From Gemmobacter serpentinus (GTDB lineage: Bacteria; Pseudomonadota; Alphaproteobacteria; Rhodobacterales; Rhodobacteraceae), in the NCBI RefSeq assembly GCF_008973825.1, contig NZ_WCHR01000004.1, forward strand, positions 186,001-250,000: DNA of 64,000 nt. Direction: 5' to 3'. Below are positions 53,701 through 60,887 of this stretch, in pieces; the stretch's first letter is position 1; each line of letters starts with the position of its first letter. Made by a program: the position numbers and the translations under genes. The notes beneath the pieces were generated by a model. It had not been told where the DNA came from and searched no databases. It was given only the letters and a program-made list of their open reading frames with translations.

Positions 53701-54292
53701 CGCCGAAATGCTGGTCGATATTGGTCAGCACCGCCGGATCGGAGGTGTTCTGCCCCGCGCCCACGATCCAGGGCTGGTTCAGCGCGCCCTGATTCATGGT
53801 CAGCCCTGCCGGGGTATCGGCGCTGAAGCTGGTATTGTCGGTCAGGTTCTGAATCTGGAGCTGGCCGCCATTGGCGACATCCCAGGAATAGGTGATCTTC
53901 ACCTCTTCACCCGGTGCCATGAAGCCCGGATCGGTGGTGAAGGTGGTGGCACCGCCGGCGGTCTCATGCGTGATCAGCAGCGACCCATCGGGCAGCAGCT
54001 CGATGCTGTAGCCGCCGGGCTGATCGCCCGCCGCATCGCGCGACAGGATGGTCTGCACCGCCGTCAGCGGCGCGTCCGACGCTGTCGCCTGAATCTCGAG
54101 CGTGCCGCGATCCAGCTGGAACTGGCTATAGGGGCCGATCTTCACCAGATCATCAACGCCGTCCAGAACCGCCTGCTGGCCGTCCGAGGTTGCCCCATTG
54201 ATATAGATACCGTTCTGAATACCGTTCTCTTCGGCCACGTCCTGGGCCGTGGAACCGCTATCGTTGAAATTGTAATAGGCAAAAACCGGCAT
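50747..54292 (-). CDS. RTX protein with LamG-like domain and C-terminal Hint domain
   Basis: This 1181-residue protein starts MPVFAYYNFNDSG; ATG 54292 follows GAGGAAG, and the frame open to 54526 is non-coding leader. Residues 1-about 195 resemble a LamG/concanavalin-like lectin domain (AVLDGVDDLVKIGPYSQFQL). Two long RTX modules follow that are duplicates of each other: both begin with NDLID/DDLID-SYVDP and share NDAIIPGD and YPADGDPNDDRD-like segments. The Hint domain begins at Cys989 (CFTPGTLIAT) with SPNHRVLV about 77 residues on, and ends in RTLKKHEAKLLIK. It is the most upstream of three tandem Hint-RTX genes. Type I secretion and surface binding are inferred. Confidence 0.9.
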   Translation of the reverse strand: MPVFAYYNFNDSGSTAQDVAEENGIQNGIYINGATSDGQQAVLDGVDDLVKIGPYSQFQLDRGTLEIQATASDAPLTAVQTILSRDAAGDQPGGYSIELLPDGSLLITHETAGGATTFTTDPGFMAPGEEVKITYSWDVANGGQLQIQNLTDNTSFSADTPAGLTMNQGALNQPWIVGAGQNTSDPAVLTNIDQHFGGSVEYFSLSDTVDTTPGTGPDGIVRGTDGDDLIDGSYVDPTDGDRIDANDAIIPGDNPNDDRVVAGAGNDTILSGLGDDTVYGGTGDDSAAGGTGDDELHGDEGNDTLIGGAGNDTLYGGAGNDSLTGDYGQDVLYGGDGDDTLVGGPEDDQLYGGAGNDSVVGGQGNDLIDTRNSGDEGSPDRDFPGLYPADGDPNDDRDNVSAGDGDDTIYTGDDNDTIHAGGGNDLIYAGVDDDSVTAAGGDDTVIAGEGNDTVTGDRGDDLIYGGPVDTSTDPTHLTDDVDPDPNNDRDLLFGGLGNDTIYGGDDDDTIYGGQGNDLLYGGIDDDLIYGGEGNDTIYGGQGADTLIGGGDRDTFIGAGPGDHIDGSENGDDYDTLDLRGSGPLSIVYDPDNAENGTITFYDADGAETGTATFVNIENVLTDPTNGRDGWVDGTPGNDLIDDSYVDPRDGDRIDGNDAIIPGDAPNDDRVRAGDGDDTIRSGLGDDTVYGGNGNDSIDGGPGDDSLDGGAGNDTIIGGPGSDTVDGGDGDDVIDTSAPIPRPDIDYPGLWPADTDPNDDRDLVYGGAGNDTIRTGDDADTIYGGSGNDHIDSGVDADVVDAGDGDDTVIGGEGSDTISLGDGNDLAYGGYGPDVPDAVNIPDATDLRPDNARDLIYGGAGNDTIFGQDDDDTLYGGTGNDSLDGGIDDDELHGDEGNDTLRGGQGADSMYGGDDRDTFIIDAPTDGLGDVIDGGEGGDDYDTLDLRGAGPLRITYDPDNIENGVVDFLDRDGNVTGTLTFTNIENVIPCFTPGTLIATPRGEIPVEQLQAGDRVITRDNGIQQIRWVGRKDLTWADLSLNPHLKPILIRQGSLGNGLPERDMMVSPNHRVLVANDRTALYFDEHEVLVAAKHLVAGRGIHEVDSMGTSYLHFMFDRHEVVLSNGAWTESFQPGDYTLKGMGNAQRNEIFELFPDLKTEEGRESYGAARRTLKKHEAKLLIK

Positions 54293-55211
54293 CTCATCTT
54301 CCTCATCATGGCAGGGCCCACAGCCCGTCCGACCTCTACGCGCCCCACGCATGGGACATTGATCGGCGCGATCCTGCGAGCAGGACCCTGCGCCCAAGGC
54401 ACGGCCATCTTGATGATGGGAAAATGTCGCAAAAGCTTGCCACCCGGAAAACCGGGTTCGGGAAACAGACTTCAGTCTATCGGGCCTGGACGGCAGATGT
54501 CCAAAACCCCGGCAGCCTTCACACACATACTCCCGCGTCCAGAAGACGCATCACACCACGAGACGACCGCCCCCACGGCCTTCATGTCTTTCCCAGCAAG
54601 ACAGGGCCATATTTAGCTTTTGTTAGGCATGGCGAAAAGTGCAAAAAAAGTGGCAAAGCGGGGAGAACCCGCCGGTTTTTCCCCGAAACCGGCCCGTTCA
54701 ACGCGCAGTTGAGCAGTTCTTTTTCGCTTTCGGTTTCCAGACTTGAAACGGCACAGAACCGTATCCTACGAGATTCAAAGGCTTTCACGGAATGGTTGCG
54801 CAGCGTTTTCCGTTGACTGTTTCGAATGACGAAACAAAGTGACGCAATGCCAGGTCGCGTTAACCTTGGCTACATTTTTGCCATGATTGCGGTTCGGGCG
54901 CATATGCCTGTTCCGGCACTGGAACCAATCCTTCAAATGCATGGGGATCGGCCACTGTTAGGCGACCGTTAGTCTTAACAAGGCACGAATCATCCGCCGA
55001 TCCTCGGAGACATCGCCCCGGATATCCGCATCGCTTTCCCGATTCCGGCGCAGCGCCCGCGCCGCCGGGAATCACCTATGTCCTTGTGCCCGGCCTTGCA
55101 TCACGGGGCGAAGGCTTGCCTGGGGATTTTCGGATCGGTCGCAACGCCGGTTATGGGCTGTCTTGCTGAACACGATCATTCGCGGTCGGTTTGCGGCTGC
55201 TGCACGCTTTG
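54293..55211. other. Regulatory/gene-free region upstream of the LamG Hint-RTX gene
   Basis: No gene with recognisable motifs is present in this stretch of about 920 bp. It is AT-richer than its surroundings in 54600-54900 and should contain the RTX promoter. TTAG-N7-TTAG (around 54958-54972) resembles a degenerate CtrA site but is not convincing. Confidence 0.5.
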
Positions 55212-55421
55212 TCAGGCGGCTATCCTCTGCGGCCCTGAAAGCGATATGACGCGCGATCGCCGCATCCGACGTGGCTTCATGACCTGGATACCGCGCCACA
55301 CCGCTGCAACGGTCATTTCCTGTAAAGGGTCGTCCGCCGCCGTCTTCTGTGCAAGGGCGGGTCGGGCGACGCAAAAGAACATCAAAAGCGCGCAAAGCCA
55401 GGTGCTGTTCCTCAGCACCAC
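55212..55421 (-). CDS. Possible small secreted protein
   Basis: A 69-codon frame starting GTG (55421; a second GTG follows at once) encodes a convincing Sec signal peptide: VLRNSTWLCALLMFFCVARP followed by ALAQ, with cleavage expected after ALA. The mature part, about 44 residues, is Arg-rich (KPRRMRRSRV) and has no family I recognise. AAAGGG lies a few bases upstream. Because it starts with GTG and is short it could be chance, or the front of a gene frameshifted downstream. It lies next to tRNA-Leu. Confidence 0.35.
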   Translation of the reverse strand: MVLRNSTWLCALLMFFCVARPALAQKTAADDPLQEMTVAAVWRGIQVMKPRRMRRSRVISLSGPQRIAA

Positions 55422-55489
55422 GCCCTTTGCACGGCCATGGCCAGAACCAAAGCGCGGCCAGCGGTCATCACATCAATGTCTTGAAGATC

Positions 55490-55573
55490 TGGTGCGGGTG
55501 GTCGGACTCGAACCGACACTCCTTTCGGAAACAGAGTTTGAGTCTGTCGCGTCTACCATTCCACCACACCCGC
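55490..55573 (-). tRNA. tRNA-Leu(CAA)
   Basis: The minus strand reads GCGGGTG at the 5' end, pairs with CACCCGC and ends with encoded ACCA. The anticodon stem ACAGA/TCTGT encloses loop CTCAAAC, anticodon CAA (decodes UUG). A long variable arm (TTCCGAAAGGA) and the T-loop GGTTCGAGTCC confirm a class II leucine tRNA of 84 nt. Confidence 0.97.
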
Positions 55574-55717
55574 AGCCGAAGGCATTCCATGGTAGCGGCC
55601 GGATCACCCGGTCGGGAATGCGCCCTCTCTTTACAAGGCAGGTGCGGGGGTCTTCAAGCCCCAAGGCGGCATTTCGCGCGCCGCCTTGGGAAATTTCACG
55701 GATGGATCAGCCCGACC

Positions 55718-56566
55718 TTACAGGCTGCGGGCCGCAAACGTGTCGCAAGTGCCCATATCGCCGCTTTCATAGCCGCGAATGAACCAGCGCGCCCGCTGCT
55801 CCGATGTTCCATGGGTAAAGGTATGCGGCATCGGCACCCGGCCGGCATTGCGCTGCAAGGTGTCATCGCCGATCTTGTGGGCGGCATTCACCGCCTCCTC
55901 GACATCTCCCGGATGGAGGCTGCCGAACATTTCCTCGGCACCGCGGGCCCAGATGCCCGACAGGCAATCGGCCTGCAGCTCGATCCGCACCGAAATGGCA
56001 TTGCTGTCGGCCTCCGAACTTTGCGCCCGCACCTGATTGGCCCGGCTCAGGATGCCCAATTGATCCTGCACGCCATGGGCCACCTCATGCGCCACGACAT
56101 AGGCCGCCGCGAAATCGCCACGCGCGCCCAATTCCTGCGCCATGGTGCCGAAAAAGCCGGTATCGAGATAGATCTTGCGATCGCCCGGGCAATAGAACGG
56201 CCCGGTCGCGCCACTGGCGCTGCCGCAAGGCGACCGCGTCACCCCGGAATAAAGCACCAGCACCGGCGGCACATAGGCCTTGCCGACCTGATCGGGAAAG
56301 ACCGTGCCCCAGACCTCTTCGGTATCGGCCAGCACGACCGAGACAAACTCGCCCGCCTCTTGATCGGCGCGGGTCATCTCGGCTCCGCCAGATGAGGTCT
56401 GGCCGCCCCCATCCACCAGCCCCGAGACATCCACCCCGAAATAGGCCCCAAGCAAAAGCAAGACCAGCGCGCCCGCGCCGCCGACCGCAACGCCCCCCCC
56501 ACGCGTGGCACCCTGCCCGCGCCGATCCTCGATATTCCGGCTGCCCCGGCGTCCGCGCCAATCCAT
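55718..56566 (-). CDS. Neutral zinc metallopeptidase (YpfJ-type)
   Basis: This 282-residue protein has an N-terminal cytoplasmic Arg/Gly-rich segment, one membrane helix (about 22-43: GAGALVLLLLGAYFGV) and a metallopeptidase domain. The zinc motif HEVAHGVQ gives His160, Glu161 and His164; the family signature TGFFGTMAQELGARGDFA precedes it. Such proteins (COG2321) are widespread but their substrates are unknown. GGGAGTGGG before ATG 56566 sets the start; the frame open to 56710 is upstream sequence. It is divergent from the YqaA-like gene. Confidence 0.9.
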   Translation of the reverse strand: MDWRGRRGSRNIEDRRGQGATRGGGVAVGGAGALVLLLLGAYFGVDVSGLVDGGGQTSSGGAEMTRADQEAGEFVSVVLADTEEVWGTVFPDQVGKAYVPPVLVLYSGVTRSPCGSASGATGPFYCPGDRKIYLDTGFFGTMAQELGARGDFAAAYVVAHEVAHGVQDQLGILSRANQVRAQSSEADSNAISVRIELQADCLSGIWARGAEEMFGSLHPGDVEEAVNAAHKIGDDTLQRNAGRVPMPHTFTHGTSEQRARWFIRGYESGDMGTCDTFAARSL

Positions 56567-56708
56567 CACCCACTCCCTCACCCGTTTGTGAAACCATATC
56601 ATGGCGCGCATCGGACGGAAGCCCCCGGTGCATCGCGATGCTTGCTTGACCTCGGGCGGGTGGCGTGTTGCAAGGTCGCGATAACCCTGCCCCAGCTTCG
56701 GAGGATCC

Positions 56709-57296
56709 ATGTTCCGCGCCCTTTACGACTGGACCCTGCGTCAAGCCGGATCCCCGCGCGCGGAGCCCGTGCTGGGCGCAATCTCCTTCGTGGAAAGCTC
56801 GGTCTTTCCGATTCCCGCAGATGTGCTGTTCGTGCCGATGTGTCTGGCCCGGCCAGACCGCGCGATGCGCTATGCGCTGATCGCCACCGTCACATCGGTT
56901 CTGGGCGGTATCTTCGGCTGGTGGATCGGGCTTTACTTCTTTGATCTGATCGCGCGGCCCATGCTGGAATTTTACGGCAAGATGGACGCCTTCGAAGCGC
57001 TCAAGACCCAGACCGGCGAAGGCGCGATCCTGCTGATGCTCGTCACCTCGGGCCTGACGCACCTGCCGCCGATGAAAGTCGTCACCATCCTGTCCGGCGT
57101 GGTGGCCTTTGATCTGAAACTGTTCATCCTTTCGGCCATCGTCGCGCGTGGCGGCCGCTTTTATCTGCTGGCCTGGCTGCTGCGCCGCTTTGGCCCGGCC
57201 ATCACCGGCTTCATCGAACGCCGGCTGCCCTGGATCGCGCTTGGCCTGTGTCTGGCGCTTGCCGCGCTCTGGTTCGGCCTCAAGGCCCTGCACTGA
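56709..57296 (+). CDS. YqaA/DedA-like (VTT domain) membrane protein
   Basis: This 195-residue protein has the SNARE-associated/VTT fold of YqaA: FVESSVFPIPADVLFVPMCL near the N-terminus, a central glycine-rich helix (LGGIFGWWIGLYFF) and KVVTILSGVVAF in the second half. DedA-superfamily proteins act in membrane lipid or proton-dependent homeostasis; YqaA members are less characterised. GGAGGATCC precedes ATG 56709. It is followed by dsbB in the same direction, 72 bp on. Confidence 0.88.
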   Translation: MFRALYDWTLRQAGSPRAEPVLGAISFVESSVFPIPADVLFVPMCLARPDRAMRYALIATVTSVLGGIFGWWIGLYFFDLIARPMLEFYGKMDAFEALKTQTGEGAILLMLVTSGLTHLPPMKVVTILSGVVAFDLKLFILSAIVARGGRFYLLAWLLRRFGPAITGFIERRLPWIALGLCLALAALWFGLKALH

Positions 57297-57368
57297 GTAA
57301 AGCCCCAAGTCACCCTTCGACCCAATGCCTGTCCTTCAATCCAAAGCCTGTCCTTCAAGGATTGCATC

Positions 57369-57845
57369 ATGATCCGCCTGCGCCTGCAAACCACCCTTGC
57401 CGCCTCCGGCTCCGCCGCCCTTCTGCTGGCCGCGCTGGCGTTTCAATATCTCGGTGGCCTCGCGCCCTGCCAGCTTTGTATCTGGCAACGCTGGCCACAT
57501 CTGGTGGCGGTGCTGATCGGGCTGCTGATTGCTGCCACCGGCTGGCGCCCGCTGGCGGTGCTGGGGGGCCTTGCCGCGCTGACCTCGGCCGGGATCGGCC
57601 TGTTCCATGTCGGCGTCGAGCAGAAATGGTGGGAAGGCCTTGCTTCCTGCACCGGCGGATCGTTGCAGGGGATCAGCGCAACCGATCTGCTGAACCCTGC
57701 GGTCAATGTGGCCCAAGTGGTGCGCTGCGACGCCATCGCCTGGCAGATGTTCGGCATCTCCATGGCGGGCTGGAATGTCATCATCAGTGTGGCGCTTGCG
57801 CTGATCTGGTTCAGCGCCGCCCGCGTAGGCACCGCCCGCCGCTAA
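57369..57845 (+). CDS. dsbB: Disulfide bond formation protein DsbB
   Basis: This 158-residue inner-membrane protein reoxidises DsbA using quinone. Four hydrophobic helices are present; Cys34-x2-Cys37 (APCQLCIWQRWPH) is the first redox pair, and Cys94 and Cys120 form the second periplasmic pair. Length is close to other alphaproteobacterial DsbB proteins. AAGGA lies 6 bp before ATG 57369. The leader contains a 13-bp direct repeat, GCCTGTCCTTCAA, at 57327 and 57346. Confidence 0.9.
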   Translation: MIRLRLQTTLAASGSAALLLAALAFQYLGGLAPCQLCIWQRWPHLVAVLIGLLIAATGWRPLAVLGGLAALTSAGIGLFHVGVEQKWWEGLASCTGGSLQGISATDLLNPAVNVAQVVRCDAIAWQMFGISMAGWNVIISVALALIWFSAARVGTARR

Positions 57846-57966
57846 ACTCGGCACAGACAGCTGCCATCAGACGGACCACCATAGACAATCCCTCCCACTG
57901 GCGGACCCGCACCGACGGGCCCCAAAGCCCGTGCTCACTCACCTGTTCTCAGATATCCACGGGGGT

Positions 57967-57987
57967 GCGGGGGCAGTCAGCCCCCGC
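57967..57987. terminator. GC-rich hairpin between dsbB and dgt
   Basis: GCGGGGGC-AGTCA-GCCCCCGC is a perfect 8-bp stem in the 244-bp convergent intergenic space. It lacks a U-run and may terminate in either direction. Confidence 0.55.
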
Positions 57988-58089
57988 GCTGACCGCCGCC
58001 CCGAGCGCGCGCCCAGACCGCCCGTGCTTCGGCTGACCTCGGGGCGATCTTATACCCGCCGCCCCAAGCACGCCCCCAGGCCGTCTCCC

Positions 58090-59262
58090 TCAGGGGAACA
58101 GCCGCTTATGCTCCTGGATCGCGAAGCGGTCGGTCATTCCCGCCACATAATCTGCAACGATCCGCGCCAGATGGGTTTCATCCCTCGCGGCCTCGATATC
58201 GGCGCGCCATTCGCCCGGCAGCAGTTCCGGCTGGCGCAGGAACAGCGGGAACAGATCATCCAGCATCGCCGTCACCTCGGCCCGCATCACCACCACCGAC
58301 GGCGCGCGATACATGCGATGGAACAGGAAGGACCGCACCGCCTTCAGTTCCTGATAGAGCGGCTTGGAAAAGCGGATGATCGTCGTGCCCATATGGCGGA
58401 TCTCGTCGACCGATTTCGGCTGCGCGGCCTCAAGCCGGTTCTGGGCGACGTGGATCACGTCTTCCACCATCCGGCCAAAGACCCGGCGCAACGCCTCGTG
58501 ACGGCGGCGCATCTTTTCCAGCCCCGGGTAAAGCCGGTCGACCTCCTCGAATGCCGGGGCAGTTACCGGCAGTTCCATCAGATCCTCTTCGGTGAACAGA
58601 CCCGAGCGCAACCCGTCATGCAGGTCATGATGGCTATAGGCCACGTCATCGGCAATCGCCGCCACCTGGGCCTCGGCGCTGGCATGGGTGTCCAGTTCCA
58701 GATCCCATTGTCCGTTCACCTCGTCCAAAGCATAGGGCAAGGGGCCTGCGTGCTTTTCATCGGCATAAGGGCCGATCACCGGGCCATTGTGCTTGGCAAT
58801 GCCCTCAAGGCTTTCCCAGGTCAGGTTCAGCCCGTCAAAGCCCGCATAATGCCGCTCCAGCCGCGTCACGATCCGCAGCGCCTGCGCATTATGGTCAAAG
58901 CCGCCATAGGGCTGCATCAATCGCGACAGCGCATCCTCGCCGGTATGGCCAAAGGGCGTGTGCCCCAGATCATGGGCCAACGCGATGCATTCGGCCAGAT
59001 CGGTGTTCAGCCCCAGAACGCCCGAAATCGTGCGCGCCACCTGTGCCACCTCGATCGAATGGGTCAGGCGGGTGCGGTAATAATCGCCCTCATGCTCGAT
59101 AAAGACCTGGGTCTTGTGTTTCAGACGCCGGAAGGCCGAGGCATGGATGATCCGGTCACGGTCGCGCTGAAAGGGCGAGCGGAAGGTCGACATGATTTCG
59201 GGATGAAGGCGCCCGCGCGAGGCATCTGGCAGGCAGGCAAAGGGGGCAAAGGTCTGGGTCAT
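58090..59262 (-). CDS. dgt: dGTPase-like HD-domain triphosphohydrolase
   Basis: This 390-residue protein matches deoxyguanosinetriphosphate triphosphohydrolase-like proteins, which hydrolyse dNTP to nucleoside and triphosphate. HD motifs: FRRLKHKTQVF (about 45-54), RTRLTHSIEVAQ (His68), ALAHDLGHTPFGH (His97, Asp98). ATG 59262 is chosen; a longer GTG-started frame from 59310 crosses a 20-bp tandem duplication that copies this start codon. A 7-codon upstream frame, 59282-59259, overlaps the start as ATGA. It is divergent from the ErpA-type gene by 87 bp, a neighbourhood common in Rhodobacterales. Confidence 0.92.
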   Translation of the reverse strand: MTQTFAPFACLPDASRGRLHPEIMSTFRSPFQRDRDRIIHASAFRRLKHKTQVFIEHEGDYYRTRLTHSIEVAQVARTISGVLGLNTDLAECIALAHDLGHTPFGHTGEDALSRLMQPYGGFDHNAQALRIVTRLERHYAGFDGLNLTWESLEGIAKHNGPVIGPYADEKHAGPLPYALDEVNGQWDLELDTHASAEAQVAAIADDVAYSHHDLHDGLRSGLFTEEDLMELPVTAPAFEEVDRLYPGLEKMRRRHEALRRVFGRMVEDVIHVAQNRLEAAQPKSVDEIRHMGTTIIRFSKPLYQELKAVRSFLFHRMYRAPSVVVMRAEVTAMLDDLFPLFLRQPELLPGEWRADIEAARDETHLARIVADYVAGMTDRFAIQEHKRLFP

Positions 59263-59290
59263 CGGAAGAAGGTCTGGGTCATCGGAACTT
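59251..59290. repeat. 20-bp tandem duplication at the dgt start
   Basis: GGTCTGGGTCATCGGAAGAA (59251-59270) is repeated as GGTCTGGGTCATCGGAACTT (59271-59290), 17 of 20 bases identical. Each copy contains the reverse complement of ATGACCCAGACC, so the dgt start codon is duplicated in a different frame. Confidence 0.9.
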
Positions 59291-59349
59291 GTTTCATAGG
59301 CTCGGCTCACCTATATGTGCAAAAGCCCATGAAGGCTAAGGAAAATCCG

Positions 59350-59703
59350 ATGATGGACCTGCATCTTCCCGCTGATGCCAGCACCCCCCGTGTCACCGAC
59401 CGCGCTTTCGCGCGTCTGGCCGAGATTGCCGATATGACCGGCGCCGTCAAATCCCTGCGCGTGGCGGTGGAGGGGGGCGGCTGTTCCGGCTTCCAATACG
59501 AGATCCGGCTGGAAGACGCCGCCGCCGAGGATGATCTGGTGCTGGAAAAAGACGGTCAGCGCGTGCTGGTCGATCCGGTTTCGCTGCCTTTCCTGCAAAA
59601 CGCAGTGATCGATTTCACCGAAGAGCTGATCGGTGCGCGCTTCGTGATCGAGAATCCGAACGCCTCTTCCAGCTGCGGCTGCGGCACATCTTTCTCGATC
59701 TGA
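59350..59703 (+). CDS. erpA: A-type iron-sulfur carrier (ErpA/IscA)
   Basis: This 117-residue protein carries Fe-S clusters to apoproteins. The three conserved cysteines are Cys45 (GGGCSGFQYEI) and Cys109/Cys111 (SSSCGCGTSF), the standard A-type pattern. ATG 59350 is favoured: AAGGA lies 8 bp upstream, whereas the earlier in-frame ATG at 59329 has no ribosome site; ATG 59353 is also possible. There is no isc or suf gene in the window. The ErpA versus IscA assignment is by general similarity. Confidence 0.92.
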   Translation: MMDLHLPADASTPRVTDRAFARLAEIADMTGAVKSLRVAVEGGGCSGFQYEIRLEDAAAEDDLVLEKDGQRVLVDPVSLPFLQNAVIDFTEELIGARFVIENPNASSSCGCGTSFSI

Positions 59704-59896
59704 GGCTGCGGGCACGGCTGGCTCGATCTGAGCCGCATATCGCGACCTGCGTGATCCAAGACGCGTTGCGCGACAGGTCCGATTAGGCACCTCCTAGGAT
59801 CGGGCACAGGGGTCGGCACAACTTGCGCCACAATCGCTTGGGCGCGCTTGATGGCTCCGCGGTGTGCTTGCGCGATAGGCACCTGAACCAAAGACA

Positions 59897-59924
59897 AAGG
59901 CCCTGACCAATGCGTCAGGGCCTT
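59897..59924 (-). terminator. Intrinsic terminator of the repeat-peptide/EamA operon
   Basis: AAGGCCCTGAC/GTCAGGGCCTT forms a perfect 11-bp stem with a 6-nt loop; on the minus strand it is followed by TGTCTTTGG. It lies about 35 bp past the EamA-type stop. Confidence 0.85.
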
Positions 59925-59957
59925 GCTGCTTTCAGGGTCGCGGAAAACTTCCGCGCC

Positions 59958-60887
59958 CTATTCCGCCGGGACTGACGCCGCCGCTGGCACCGGCGCGGGC
60001 GCGCGCTGTGCCCGGATCAGCCAGAGGCCGGAGGCGATCACCAGGGCCGAGCCCAGCCAGACATGCGGCCCGGTCACCTCGCCAAAGACGGTATGGCCAA
60101 CCAAAACCATCCAGACGAACTGGATATTGGCGATCTGCATCACGACATAGGCCGGCAACAGCCGCACGATCACCACCATCAGCCAGCGCGTCGTCAGCAA
60201 GCTGAGCGTGTAAAGCACCAAAAGCCCGATATCGACCGCCGCCATCGGCTGCCAGACGAAGGGCAGGATCACCATCCCCAGCAGGGCACAGGCGATCTGC
60301 GCGTAAAACACCTGCGCGAAGGCGTGCGTATGACTGCGGCAGATGCCGCGCGACAGCACGATGGAGGCCGCCCCCGTCAGCGTGGCAAACAGGCCATAAA
60401 GATGGCCCTGGGTCATGCCGCTCATCCCATCGGGAATGATGATCGCCATGCCGAGCATCCCGCCCGCCAGCGCCAGCCAGACGCCACCGCGCACCGTCTC
60501 GCCCAGAACAAGGCCGGACAGGACCGCGCCGAAAAGCGGCATCAATCCCATGAACAGGAACAGCTCCACAAAGGGAAGATCCCGCAGCGCCAGAAAGAAT
60601 CCAATGGTGCTGGCGGCACCAAAAACCGATCGGAGCGCCACGCGCTTGGGGCTCGCGGTATGCAGGATCATGCGCCGCCGCGCCCCCCCGGTTGCGGCCA
60701 GGCCAAGCCCGATCATCACCGCAAGGATGCCCGACATTGCCATGAGCTGCGGTGCCGGATGATCGGCCACAAGATCCTTCGCAAGCGCGTCGGTCATGAC
60801 CGAAACCAGCGTGTTCAACACCGTCAGCCCGGCACCAAGCAGCGCGCCATAACGCAGGATCCGTGCCTTGTCCGCGATGAGGGTCAT
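59958..60887 (-). CDS. EamA-family (DMT) permease
   Basis: This 309-residue inner-membrane protein has about ten hydrophobic helices in two EamA repeats, with family segments such as FFLALRDLPFVELFLFMGLM and LSRGICRSHTHAF. DMT/EamA proteins mostly export small metabolites or amino acids. Its start overlaps the stop of the upstream helical protein by 4 bp (ATGA, 60887-60884), so the two are coupled. As the last gene of the operon with the 19-residue-repeat protein, it could export a product of the other two; that is inference from position only. Confidence 0.88.
   Translation of the reverse strand: MTLIADKARILRYGALLGAGLTVLNTLVSVMTDALAKDLVADHPAPQLMAMSGILAVMIGLGLAATGGARRRMILHTASPKRVALRSVFGAASTIGFFLALRDLPFVELFLFMGLMPLFGAVLSGLVLGETVRGGVWLALAGGMLGMAIIIPDGMSGMTQGHLYGLFATLTGAASIVLSRGICRSHTHAFAQVFYAQIACALLGMVILPFVWQPMAAVDIGLLVLYTLSLLTTRWLMVVIVRLLPAYVVMQIANIQFVWMVLVGHTVFGEVTGPHVWLGSALVIASGLWLIRAQRAPAPVPAAASVPAE

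Noticed and set aside
40551-54292. CRISPR-like repeats because of dense short repetition
   Set aside because: The repetition is in-frame nonapeptide coding sequence, not constant repeats with unique spacers, and no cas gene is present.
50942-54616. 1224-codon open frame antisense to the LamG Hint-RTX gene
   Set aside because: It mirrors the RTX codon periodicity (Gly, Asp and Asn codons give no stops on the opposite strand), has no motif or ribosome site, and the sense frame has full domain structure.
54958-54972. TTAG-N7-TTAG as a CtrA site
   Set aside because: Both half-sites deviate from TTAA, and there is no support from neighbouring sites or genes.
55078-55782. 234-codon plus-strand frame near tRNA-Leu
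   Set aside because: It runs straight through the tRNA gene and the start of the metallopeptidase region, with no domain or ribosome site.
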